From NCBI GenBank assembly GCA_019321725.1, contig JAGSPU010001667.1, positions 186,001 through 250,000 on the forward strand: a stretch of DNA of 64,000 bases, read 5' to 3'. Position 1 is the stretch's first letter; the number at the start of each line of letters is the position of its first letter. This document shows, piece after piece, positions 26,245 through 37,590 of this stretch. The DNA is from Paulownia fortunei. Its lineage: Eukaryota; Streptophyta; Magnoliopsida; Lamiales; Paulowniaceae. The notes below the pieces were generated by a model. The model saw nothing but the letters and a program-made list of their open reading frames with translations, was not told the DNA's origin and made no database searches. Made by a program: the position numbers and the translations under genes.

Positions 26245-29200
26245 ATGTGCAAAATGAGCGAATCTCGAGAACTCGAACTTCATAGCCTTGGTGGCAGCGT
26301 TGATGTTGGTGGTGGTGGTGATGGTGTTAGTGGTGATGAGATCAAAGTCGAGGAAACCAATGAAGAAACAAGTAATAAATCAAGAGAAGATAGAGAAGAC
26401 AGAGATAGATTCTTTTCCAATTTATTCCCACGAGTGCCCTTCAATGAGGTATTTACCCTATTCCCACAAGCATGAGCATTCTTCTTTACAAATTAAAAAG
26501 TTGACAACAGTTGTTTTCCCCTTCTATTTTTTTCTTTTGCTTCTGTTTGTTTGCCGGCAGCAAGCCAGGTGCATGAATTGTTTCATTTTGTTTGTCCAAG
26601 AAAGTTGCACACCAGCCCTTTTCTTAACTTGGGTTTGCCACCAAGGTGCATGAGTGGTTCTAATTTCAAACCTTTAAAATTTCGCCTGCCTCTATCTCTC
26701 TCTTTCTCTGTGTGTGTGTGTGTGTGTGAAAACTTTCACGTCCATTCTCCTTCACATTTCTTATTACTATAGTACATGTGTTTTTAAAATAATTTTTGAT
26801 GTTGAGTTTGACATTCCATATTTATTTTTTAATTTATTTCCCATTCTTTGTTCCATGTTCTTGTATGAAATGCAAAAGGATATAGAGTGCAGAGAGAGAA
26901 TTTGAGTGCAGAAAATCATCACAATTAATTTCGTGCCAAGAACTAGTTCTTGTTTTAGTGCTATACAACATTATTCTTGTTCATATGCGTGATATGATAA
27001 GTGAAATGTACAATATTAATTAAGTTGATACATTATCTCCTTAGCTCTTGGAATTGATGGAAAATGTTTCATACCTGATTTTCCTTTTTATACCAAATTC
27101 AATCTTTTGACTTTCTAATTGGCGATCAAGTCATGATTTGAGGGTTTAGCCAATCAAACTAAAAAACCCATTTCAGAAAACTGTTGAAAGCTGCCCTTTA
27201 GACATATATGGTTAATGTTTTCATTCGACTTTTATGGTATTTCTTGGTTTTCTTCTCTTTTTTCTATTAATGTACTTGGTCCTTTTTAATGCAAATCTCT
27301 TGTGCCCTTCTTGAAGCATGCTAATGTTGAGGTAATAATTGCCCCACCACAAGTTATCATAAATTTATTCAGGTGTTCGTACGTTGTAGTAAGCACCCAT
27401 ATATTCCTGTACTCCTCATCTTAAAATTTTCGATTGGGACAGAAAGTTATGGGTCTAATGATGGTAGTGTTGTGTGAAGTTAAACTTTGTTTAAGGGGTC
27501 TAATATAATTTGCTTTACATCAAATCCTGTCACCCCTCACTCCATTAATTAAGACTGGTTTCAACCAATTATATAAATCGACACGTGAAGCGGTCAATTG
27601 GGCTCATCCGTCATCCATGTGTGGGCCTGCACACCAGATATACTGACAAATTATGCACTTGATATATATATATATATATATATGTTTTTTTTTAAAGGTG
27701 AGAGTACTGATTTTACTATTTTCTAAATCTCAAATATTTATTCCCAGATATTCCTTTTCCATTTTTCTTTACGTTGTACTGGATTCTACTTTAAGTTTAC
27801 TACTTTAATTCACATAGGATGAACACTAATCAAATAAATGAGTGTTTGTGCCAAATTTACTTGAATTTTTCCGATATAAGTCTGCTTGAAGAGACCCAAC
27901 CCCAAAAAAAAAAAAAAAAAAAAAAGGTTCCAATTAAAAAGACATTTTTACTTTCGAAAAGGAAAAAAAAATTGTTATTCAGCATTAATAAAAGATCTAG
28001 TCACATTGTACCCACAAACGCCAATCTTGAAGTTGAGTACAAGACAACCAACAAGTTACATATATAGCAAACAAAAGATTAAGAATGGCAGAATTAATAA
28101 CAGAAGCAATGAGTTGATGACTGTTACATGAGCTGGACATTCAGCATTAGCTTCTTAATAATGCTATCTTTCTCATATTAGAATATTAAAACCTATCTTA
28201 AGCTTATTGTGTTAATGTAGTACTATTGTTAGTTATGATCGGACTTTAGGCACGTGAGCTTAGCTCACTTAGGAACCTAAATCCATCGCCAACTCTAAAG
28301 TTGGGTGATGCCCTTTGCCCAACTCACATGGGCAGGGCCAGGGGGCTGGATGGTGTGTCCAACCCCCCCTCAGTTTCAGAAAAAAATTCAGTTCTGATTG
28401 CAATTATACTGAATTAATTAAAAAAAAAGATAGCTTTTGCTCCCTCCCTCTCCTAAATTATTCTGGCCCCCTAATTGGATATCTTGGTCCCAGGACTGCC
28501 AACTCATTAATTGTGTGAATCTTGGTTGAACAAGATCAGATCTTTTGGTATACATATGAAACTACACACTAACGTTATGTGAGGTACTCAATAGAAAATC
28601 AATAAAGAATAATTGTAAGTTTTGTTAACAATTAAGGACGCTGGCGCCATATTATCCTCCTGACAAAAAGGTTATGGCACCATATGAAACAACACACTAG
28701 CGTTATGTGAGGTACTCATGTCTTTTTTTTTTTTTTTTTTTTTTTCAGTGTCAAAAAGTTTTAATTTGCCCTGCCCCTCTTTGTATTTTTTTTTCTATTT
28801 TACTCAAATATTGCATATTTTTAATCCCAGAATCTTGGTTGATTTCGCAATTTGACCGTGGTAGCATTTGAATTGTGAATGAACGCAGGCAGTTGAAGAG
28901 CTATTCACACTTGGGAAGATCGCATGTCCCGTGGCACTCACAACATTGCTTTACTTCTCCAAAACCATAATCTCCATGCTTTTCTTGGGGCACATGGACA
29001 AGGCTGAACTAGCTGGCGGGTCACTAGCCGTCGGCTTTGCTAACATCACAGGTTTTTCAGTCATGAAAGGTCTATGCACGGGCATGGATCCCATTTGCTG
29101 CCAAGCCTTTGGCGCCAGGCGTTGGCCAATTCTAAGCCAAACATACATCAAAACCGTCGTCCTCCTTCTCATCGCCACAGTCCCCATGGCTTTGCTCTGG

Positions 29201-30277
29201 CTCAACGTCGAACCCTTGTTCCAACGTTTAGGCCAGGATCGGGTTATCAGCAAAATTGCGAAAAATTACCTCATTTTCTCACTTCCTGAATTGCTAACTC
29301 ATGCTAATCTAGTTCCTCTCCGCACATTTTTAAGAACTCAGGGTTTACATTCACCAAACACCATCATTGCCGCTTGTGTTTCAATCCTTCATTTGCCTAT
29401 AACTTATTTTCTTGTTACATATTTGAACTTAAGAGTGAAGGGTATTGCAATGGCCTCCGTTATTTACTCACTCAACATGAACATTGGCTTATGGATTTAT
29501 CTGTTTTTTTCAAAAGTCGCCATAAAACCATGGGCTGGCGCTACTCTCGGCTCAATCTTCCACGGCTGGCAGCCATTACTCAGCCTGGCTTTACCCAGCG
29601 TGTGCCAGGTATGTCTGGAATGGTGGTGGTACGAAATCATTCTCTTCCTCAGCGGCTTGCTTACCAACCCCGAGTCCTGCGTCGCGGCTATGGGAATATT
29701 AATCCAAACAACAGGCACTGTTTACGTTTTCCCATTTTCTCTGAGCCTCAGCATTTCGCAGCGCGTTGGCCACGAGCTCGGCGCCGCGCAGCCGGCTCGG
29801 GCGCAGCTGGCAGCCATGATTGGAATCTCGATCGCGATCGCATACGGCTTCTCGGCTTTTGGCTTGAGCGTGGCGCTAAGATCTTTATGGGGAAAACTGT
29901 ACACCAGGGAGCCGCAGGTCTTGGATTTAATTTCATCCGTGCTTCCCATTCTGGGGTTGGCTGAAATAGGTAACGCTCCCCAGACGGCGGCTTGCGGAGC
30001 GCTGACAGGTTCGGCGCGGCCGAAAGTGGGCGTGCGGATAAACATAGCGGCGTTTTACCTAGTGGGGTTGCCGTGCTCAGCCGTATTTGCGTTCAAGCTG
30101 AAGAAAGGGTTTCAGGGGCTGTGGATGGGGTTAGTGGCGGCTCAAGCTGCATGTATGAGTATGATGCTGTATAGTTTGGCTCGGACTGATTGGAAACATG
30201 AGGCTAAGCGAGCTGAGGACCTGACAATGGCGGTAGAAGAAAAGGATGATTCCGCTGGAACTAACCTGGTTGCATGA
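26245..30277 (+). CDS. MATE efflux transporter, DETOXIFICATION (DTX48-54) type
   Basis: Exons 26245-26448 and 28889-30277 join in phase across a 2.44-kb GT-AG intron (PFNE|AVEELF), giving 530 residues. The N-terminal 68 residues are cytosolic, with a Gly-rich and acidic stretch. Exon 2 holds about twelve membrane segments and two MatE repeats (roughly residues 75-235 and 295-455). Family marks seen: ACPVALTTLL, ELAGGSLAVGFANITG, the conserved GMDPICCQAFGA, LRTFLRTQG, and SISQRVGHELGAAQP with GNAPQTAACGALTGSARP in the second half. Members use a proton or sodium gradient to export organic compounds. The DTX48-54 group (ABS3, ADP1, DTX50) sits mainly on endosomal, vacuolar/prevacuolar or plasma membranes and affects growth, senescence, hormone transport and autophagy; substrate here is unknown. 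Start chosen at MCKMSES; a second ATG lies three codons later, and the open frame further upstream lacks family similarity. Exon 2 is markedly more GC-rich than its surroundings. Confidence 0.92.
26709..26729. repeat. (GT)n microsatellite in the MATE intron
   Basis: Uninterrupted TG dinucleotides inside the single intron of the MATE gene, preceded by a CT-rich stretch. Confidence 0.85.
27661..27684. repeat. (AT)n microsatellite in the MATE intron
   Basis: Pure AT run followed by a T run, within the 2.44-kb intron. Confidence 0.85.
28553..28719. repeat. Direct repeat of about 39 bp, spaced 128 bp
   Basis: CATATGAAACTACACACTAA... at 28553-28591 recurs with few changes at 28681-28719 (both run on through GTTATGTGAGGTACTCA). 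It lies in the MATE intron, about 170 bases before the exon 2 acceptor, and is followed by a long T run. It looks like a partial tandem duplication or a transposon remnant. Confidence 0.8.
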
Positions 30278-31785
30278 TATTTGTTCAGGCAGAAATATAG
30301 ACAATTTGAGTGTAAATGGCTTTTTGTCGACATAATTGCAGGGCTCTTTGTTTTGTTTGTAACAGGTAAAATTAAAGAGAGATAGGATAAGTAACTTGTT
30401 AATTTGACGTTTATTGATTATTTGATTATTGATAATTGCTTAAGTTGGTTAGAGGCCATGAATTTCTGATTTACTTGTTACAGGTTCACACACTCTGTAA
30501 ATTTAATTTCCCAAAAACTGAATTTTTAATTATTTGCTTTTATCTTTTTTTTTTTTTTTTTTTTCCTTTTTCACAAGTCAAACCTAATTATAAAAATAAA
30601 AAAATTACGTATCAAGCGCGTCACACAGGATACACGTCACACTAATTAAAGAATGAAATTTTGCTTAATTTAATTTTATTTTATTTTAGTATTTTCTTTT
30701 GAATGGAAGCTAATTTGTCATAATAACAAGAATTAAATCAGGTGCTTGCATGTTACCATGTGCTCATCATTTAGACAAACAGAACCAAGCTAGAAGCCCA
30801 AGTCAAGAAACCAAGCTGCAAGCCCAAGCCAAGAAACGAGGCCTCGCTAAAAAATACATTAGAAAAAAGGGAAAAGAAAAGAATGTATTGTTATTCAAGT
30901 TTGTTAGGTTAATTTTATGAATTGGAAGTATATATGATGCATAATAAAATTATACGTCTATCAAGAAATTTCAAATCAATAATATTAATTTTCAATTCAC
31001 TCTCAAGAACACCCATAAAATAAGTGTTAGTGATTTGGGATATAAGGATTAGGAGTGATGGGAGTTTCCCAACTAAAAATTCCTAATACTTTAAGTGAAT
31101 GTTTAAGAAGGATAATAAAAAAAAGAGAACATTAGAATATAAAATATTTGATATAAAACATACCTCAACGTACAATTCTATTTAGACAAAAATTAAGTCA
31201 GATCTATCAAGTTAACTATGATCAACCATTCAAATTTGACTTGTTCATTTAGTTTAGATCAACATATAAATCATAACTCAATAGCTATTCATCTCACCTT
31301 ATTTCTTAGACCTATTCAACTCAATTCAATCAAATTATTGCTGCCATCTCTAATATTAATATTACAAACTCAAATAAGTATAGTTATTTAATCTCAAACC
31401 TACTTGAGACCCTAGGGCTAAATCCACTTATAATACTGTAACCTAAATCTCTTAGTGCCGATTGGCTAGAATAAATTTATGTTATATCAATATATATAGA
31501 CCATTCTTTTGCAAATAAAAAATACAACCTTACACTAATACTCCGTAAATCTTGTTCAAAGCTCTACATACCATTGGATCTCAAATTTGACTGAGGAAAA
31601 TAATAATACATGAAAATATTTTGTTTGATTTTAGAGGAAAATGTGAAGGAATTTTTTTTCATGAAGATAATTAATAGAAACATATGCCCATTAATACTTA
31701 CATCAATCTCATTTTCTAGGATACCCACTTGTATTAAAAAAGTTTTAAGCTTAGTTTTTTAAAATGAAATAATATGCAAGAAGTG

Positions 31786-31816
31786 ATTATTATTATTATT
31801 ATTATTATTATTATTT
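31786..31816. repeat. (ATT)n microsatellite
   Basis: Uninterrupted run of about ten ATT units. Confidence 0.9.
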
Positions 31817-31946
31817 TGATGTTATTTTTCTCATTTAATCCTCGGGCTAATGCAGTAAATGCTCATACAATTAACAAAATCAACATGAAACCTGAATATT
31901 TAAACCCTTTGGCTTGCCTATTGCACTTACTCGTTCAAGTCAGCCT

Positions 31947-31999
31947 ACACACACACACACACACACACTCACACACACATATATATATATATATATATA
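31947..31999. repeat. Compound (AC)n(AT)n microsatellite
   Basis: AC run with one CT interruption, passing directly into an AT run of about ten units. Confidence 0.9.
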
Positions 32000-32954
32000 G
32001 ATAATTGGGTTCGACCTAAGCATCTATGTTCGATTTTTTATTGGGTTTTAATTGCTTTCAACTTTGTTTTGTTGTAAAAGAAGTCAAATTGCACCATCTT
32101 CGCTTCACTTTAGTGGAAGTTCTTTTCATAAAGCATCTTTTTTGGGGTTATATTTATGTGAAAGTAATTATTTAACTCCTTCCCTATCGTTCACTAGCAT
32201 GGCCATATAAATTGGATTTCCACTTTGGTCCACTAAAACTGTTGTTCATCTTTCTTTACAAATATCTCAATAGTAGAATTTTGAAGATTTCAATGAAAAT
32301 TAAAATCAAACGCATAATCAATCATTTTATCACAACTTGTTTAGATAAATCGATTATAAAGTAATGGTAAACAAGTTTCTCAGGACAAACAAGTTTTCAA
32401 ATTAAGGGTTTTCACCAATGAATTTTAGTTCAGGTGGCAAAGTCGAGATTCCAAAATTATAAAAAATTGAATTCAAATTCTATTAAAGTATGAATTGTTA
32501 TCTAATTTTATAGTAGTTGATTAAAAATTATTATTAATTATTAAAAATGAATTAATTTATTATTATTATTGATGATTGATAACGAAGAATAATAAGGAAT
32601 ATTCTTTGTTTGAATGTCAGTAATAACCCCCCTAAAATAATAGAATTTGCCATTAATTTAATTGCCAAACATTGATCTAATAACAATAAAGAAATCGGTT
32701 ATGAAAGTCCACTAACAAGAAATTGAGGGTGTGCATTTGTGCATGTGTGTACAACTATACTTAATGGATAATGTTTTTAATTAATGAGTAGTTAAGCGGC
32801 AAAGTCTCATGCCCTAAGTCTTATCAACTTTTTTTTTTATTCGTCAAAAAAGTATGGGACAAGATTTTTTGGTTCAACTTGTGTGGTTGTGCGAATGGTA
32901 AATTACAAAAATGCACTTCTGATTTGTGTTCGACTGATTAGGTTTGATTAATTT

Positions 32955-33091
32955 GTTGGTTTGACTAAATGAGATATATGAAGTTCTCCACTGTATTAGT
33001 TTCAAACAATTACATTTACTGTTCGTTGGTTTGACTTAATGAGATATATGAAGTCCTCCACTCTATTAGTTTCAAACAATTACATTTACTG
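32955..33091. repeat. 70-bp tandem duplication
   Basis: Two nearly complete copies (32955-33024 and 33025-33091), each beginning GTTGGTTTGACT and ending in CAATTACATTTACT. I count three mismatches, so the duplication is fairly recent. No coding content. Confidence 0.92.
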
Positions 33092-33557
33092 GTTTTGGCT
33101 TTCTCGTATCATGTTCCCACTCTTGAATCACAAAATTGCAACTATTAATTACTGTGTAATGCAGGTGCTGAACAACTAACATTTTTACGAGAGTAAGTCA
33201 GAAAGAAAATAATCAACTAACACGTTGACGTAGCTTGTGTTAGAAACTTTATCTTAGCTCTACAATACGTCGGGTTTAACTAATAAAAGGTTGAATCAAC
33301 TTACATTCAAAATATGTTATACTTGTTAAAGTGACTTCAAGTTAAAATTCTTCATTATTTAAGTCAGATTGATCTCAAAAAATAATAAAAAATTAAATAC
33401 TAAGAATATAAGTGAAAGGTTAAATTTCATATTACCTTTCTACTATAGTTGTGAAAGTGTATTTATAGGCGTTGATCATATGTGTGATGCACGTGAATTT
33501 TGGACATATAATAATATTTCAACCATCTATTATTAAATACGTATCTATCAAATAGCA

Positions 33558-33808
33558 GTGAATGATCGTATCAACCCGTATTTTGAAATCGAGTCGGATC
33601 GCGATTCTAATAAAGAGATGCAGACTTTGTTCTGATGATTAAATAACATTAAGTATAAATGATAAAATGGTAAAACACATCATGTGGTGAATGATCATGT
33701 CGATTTGCATATCGAGATTAGATTGGATCACAATCCTGATAAAAAGATACGAATTTTATCTTATTAAGTAAATAAGATTCAATATAAAGAGTAAAGTGGT
33801 AAAACATA
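33558..33808. repeat. 129-bp diverged tandem duplication
   Basis: Copies start at 33558 and 33687, both with GTGAATGATC. They share the order GAT..ATC..GAT, then TAATAAAGAGATGC / TGATAAAAAGATAC, then GGTAAAACACATCAT / GGTAAAACATATCAT. Identity is clearly lower than for the 70-bp pair, so this event is older. Non-coding; possibly an internal repeat of an old mobile element. Confidence 0.8.
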
Positions 33809-35004
33809 TCATTTATACATCACACATATATGCATAAATGAGTTATGTAAGTAATTAGCAACAACGTTTTGAGATGGTATACCTAATAGATAATATACTG
33901 ATTGTGTAGATGATGAATATGTGTCCATTTTTTATAAATTAAGGTAATTGTCCATCATCCAAGCACCATATAAATAATATATTGAATGCAGCATGAATAT
34001 TACCTTTAGCAACATATATGCTTATATTGGTAAGGTTATTGTTATCGGGATAGAAGAAGAATTACGCAAACACATAATAATTTGGACTGTGTCACCATTT
34101 ATACTTCTATTTTCCTACCTAATTCATCTCATGTGAGCTATTTACTTAGACCAGAATGCTACTACAAAGAAGAGGATTGTATTTTTAGAGGAATAAGGGA
34201 ATCAAACTATTAATTCACTCTTTTAATTTGATTAGAGGAAGTGGGGTTCTCAATTTAGGGAATTAGTTAAACTTTTGGGTTGGGTGGAATATACCACGAC
34301 TCCGTGATAATTATTTGAATTTGGGTGATTCAAAACTTCTAATACTTAAGTTAGTAATAGATCAAATATGTCGTTTATAATAAATATGGTATATAAAGTT
34401 AGCATGAAACTATATATAAAAAGATATTCATGTGAGTTTTATGTGATTGGGAACGTGTGTTACTATTTAAAATGTTCATCAGTCACATCGATGATATTTT
34501 GTATTAGATCCGAATATAATTTTAAATCAAATTGATATCAATATAAAAATGTATAAATCTTTATCTTGTTTACTCTTTTTAGAGAAATTTGAGGGCAAAT
34601 ATGTTAAAATGAATTAGCCCACATCAGGGTACAAAGCTACCACCTCTAACTACCTAATTCCTCTATCTAGAAATACGAAGATAAGTCGCTTTGTGCCAAA
34701 AGCCCTCCACTTTGTTAGAAGTCTTAAATTAAATACCAACTAGCACATACTCATGTTGGCGATACATAATGCTCGCACTTATCGTTTATAAGGAATTTAT
34801 ATAATGATATAACATTTACCAAAATGCTAAACTAGATTCCATAGAAAAATAATGTTTACTATTCTTGATTCACATCCAATAAAAAAGTAAAAAATATTAA
34901 ACATTCCTTAAAATAAATTTTATACCCAAAAAATTAATCAAAATATTTATAATCCAAAAAACTCATTAAATCAATTTTTCATTTCAAAAAGCCCAATAGT
35001 ATTT

Positions 35005-36150
35005 TTTTGACTAATTGTTGCGAATTTTAGTGAAAACAAGTGCATGATATCGTTAACAAGTAATAAAACAATAAGTAGAGTATCGTTTCTATAAAAATTA
35101 TTGAATTATTAACTATCAAAATTTTGTTAATTCTAATTTTGTTTGAATAAACGAAAATGAGTGTTTATGATTACAGATTAAATCTAACTAAACTAACTAA
35201 TAATCAAAATCAACTAATGTTGAAATTCAAAAACTTAAAAAGTTTAGGGTTATGATTTCATTATAATTAATTCGAATTAAATAATTTATCTCATCAATCT
35301 CAATCTATTTCCCAAATGATAGACGAGAATCCCTAAATTATCCACTAACCTCTTCCGAATTGTTAACTCACTACATTCCTTTGTGAATTACAACAATCAA
35401 TAATTCATTAGCTTTTATAGATCTCAAACAAGACTACACAAACCATACAAATATATTCCATCTATCATGTAATTTATAATTTTCTACATATAAACTAGAT
35501 ACATATATCACATCTTGAGTTAATATAATTAGCAAATCATTCAATTAGTAGACAAATAATTAAAAGTATTATGAATCATATAGAAAACTCAATTTAAAAA
35601 TAAATCAAAAATTAAATTGATACAAATATTCAAAATATTTTAATTAGATTACATCACAACCTAATAAAAAAAATTAATTTATAATGGTAAAAATAAATAA
35701 TAATACAATAATATTCATGAACATAATCAAAGAAAGAAAAATAAAATAAAATAAAACTTGGAAGATGATAAATTTATTCATTTATAGATGTTTTCTTCAC
35801 AAACCATGGAAGAAATATCATTTCTTCTTATTCTCATTTCCTTTTTGTTTCTTGACTTATTTTCACTCTTCTCTTTTCTAACTCTTTCTCTAAAAAAAAT
35901 TGATTTGAAGGCTTTTGAAATACTTAAAATTGATGGGAGATACTATAAAGAGGGCATTGTGATATTTTTTAAATATAAGATGGATATAGATTTTAATACA
36001 TTCAAATGACATTTTTCCTTTATCTTCAAATTTACAAAACAAATACTAAAAACAACAATAAAACTCACAAAAATTTTAAAATTTAATTAAAAAGTTAAAC
36101 AAATGGTACCCAATTAATGGATATAAAATCTACTCATCACTAATCACCTT
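35005..36150. repeat. Probable old mobile-element copy (class unresolved)
   Basis: The stretch opening with TTGTTGCGAATTTTAG and running through ATCGTTAACAAGTAATAAAA and GAGTATCGTTTCTA resembles a repeat that I recall as common in many eudicot genomes. Its far side (ACTCACAAAAATTTTAAAAT near 36064) also fits that memory. There are no clear terminal repeats or coding domains; the 73-codon frame at 35788-36009 has no recognisable similarity. Borders are approximate. Confidence 0.35.
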
Positions 36151-37502
36151 TGACTTCTTAAATTAAAAAAATTAAGTTTCTTTAGATTGTTCAAATTGAT
36201 TTATACCAATGATGATTTTAATTTTAAGAAATTAAATCTTTCAAAAAATATATTTTCTTAATTTTTTTAATATAGAAACTATAGTAGAGACAATTTTAAT
36301 TTTTAGAAAATGCACTAAACTAAACAATTAAAAGTTATATTAAGATTTTTAAAAGTTTATACTACAACGAATAAATATATTTAAAAGAAAATGTAGTTAA
36401 AAAATATCAATAAATTAAAAAAAAATTAATGTAAGAAGTTCAAGGCTAATTTTATCCAAAAATAAAGTAAAAGTTAATGATAGTATATCTTGGAATGAAA
36501 AGTTGGTGGAATAAGTTTTTTAGATTAAAAAATAGTTTCATGAGATTTTTAAATAAAAATTTATTAAAGGGATTTTTAGTAATATTTCAGAAATTAAACT
36601 ACAATAGCACAATGCAACAAGAAAAATATTAAAAGAAAAGGAAGGTTTTTCCTGTACTGGCACCTCGCCCAAGGCATCCTCAGCCATGAACGTCCAAATC
36701 CGTGGTGCAAGATGTACCAGACCCAGCATCACTCTCTGCCCACATGTTCCATCCTGATTGGCTAATAGCAACATCACATAGTACACTTCAATTTTCTTTG
36801 CACAATTTTCCCCTACTTTGTTTGCACTTTAAACCCCTCCGCTCTCTCTCTCCCTCTCTCTCTCCTGAAAACTCGACAGATACTCCACAGAATATCTCCA
36901 TTCCAACACCATAAAAGGGCCAAAACAAAAATTTAAAATGCTTTGATATATGTTATAAGCTAAATTGGGATTTCTAGAGAATTCATAATTTCCAATTAAT
37001 TAGTTCTTTTGATTTCCTTATTCGTGTGCATGTTTGTGTGTATATAGAACAGTGGCTGCAACTGTAAGTCTTCTCTCAATTCTTTCTGCCTTTGCTTTCA
37101 TTTAGGGTTTCTTCTTTTCTTTTTTATTTGGTCTTGTTTAAAGTATTCACTGCTAACTTGGCTTCAGCTTCAAGCTGTATTTTTCCTACGAGTTTCGAAG
37201 TCGATAATTTTTCTCTCAAGAAATCAAAAGACTTCTACTTTTAGGGGAAAAAATTTTTTTTTGGGTCGTTTTGGGTTTTTTTTTGAGTGATCAGAGGTTG
37301 AATGAATTGGGTTTTATTCTGGTGGTTTCTGAATTTTGTTTTAATTTTTTGTAGAACTGTTCAAGTGGTTATTGAATGGAACTTGACTTGAATTGTGCAT
37401 GGTGAATTTTGATATGGGTTTTGAAGTCTATGCTGTAGCTAAGTTGTTAACAATAACTTGAAGATACTGTTGAAGTTTTCTTGAATTGAGATTTCAAAGA
37501 GG

Positions 37503-37566
37503 ATGGCTTTTCTTCTGAAATTATTGGAATTTTGAGGTTATGATGAGACACTTGGGGATAATTTAG
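37503..37566 (+). other. Two short upstream ORFs before the kinase start
   Basis: If the leader is not spliced out here, ATG frames of 10 codons (37503-37535) and 8 codons (37540-37566) precede the main start at 37591. The second ends 24 bases before it. A possible leader intron (donor near 37064, acceptor TTTAG at 37562-37566) would remove both. Confidence 0.4.
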
Positions 37567-37590
37567 GGGGTGGGGTGGGGGGCAGCAACC

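Larger units (their letters stand above)
30278..37590. other. Repeat-rich intergenic region
   Basis: No gene supported. Contents in order: 3' flank of the MATE gene with a long T run near 30547-30564; AT-rich DNA; ATT and AC/AT microsatellites (31786-31816, 31947-31999); a 70-bp tandem duplication (32955-33091); a 129-bp diverged tandem duplication (33558-33808); an anonymous repeat (about 35005-36150); and from about 36.7 kb the promoter and 5' leader of the kinase gene, with a CT-rich tract at 36839-36866. Confidence 0.6.

Noticed and set aside
28230..28380. Palindromic GTGAGCTTAGCTCAC and a nearby hairpin, considered as a small RNA or CRISPR-like unit
   Set aside because: Single occurrence with no repeat array and inside a plant intron; more like a transposon scrap.
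29374..29964. 196-codon frame on the plus strand
   Set aside because: It is the +1 shadow of the MATE coding exon; GC-rich coding DNA opens other frames.
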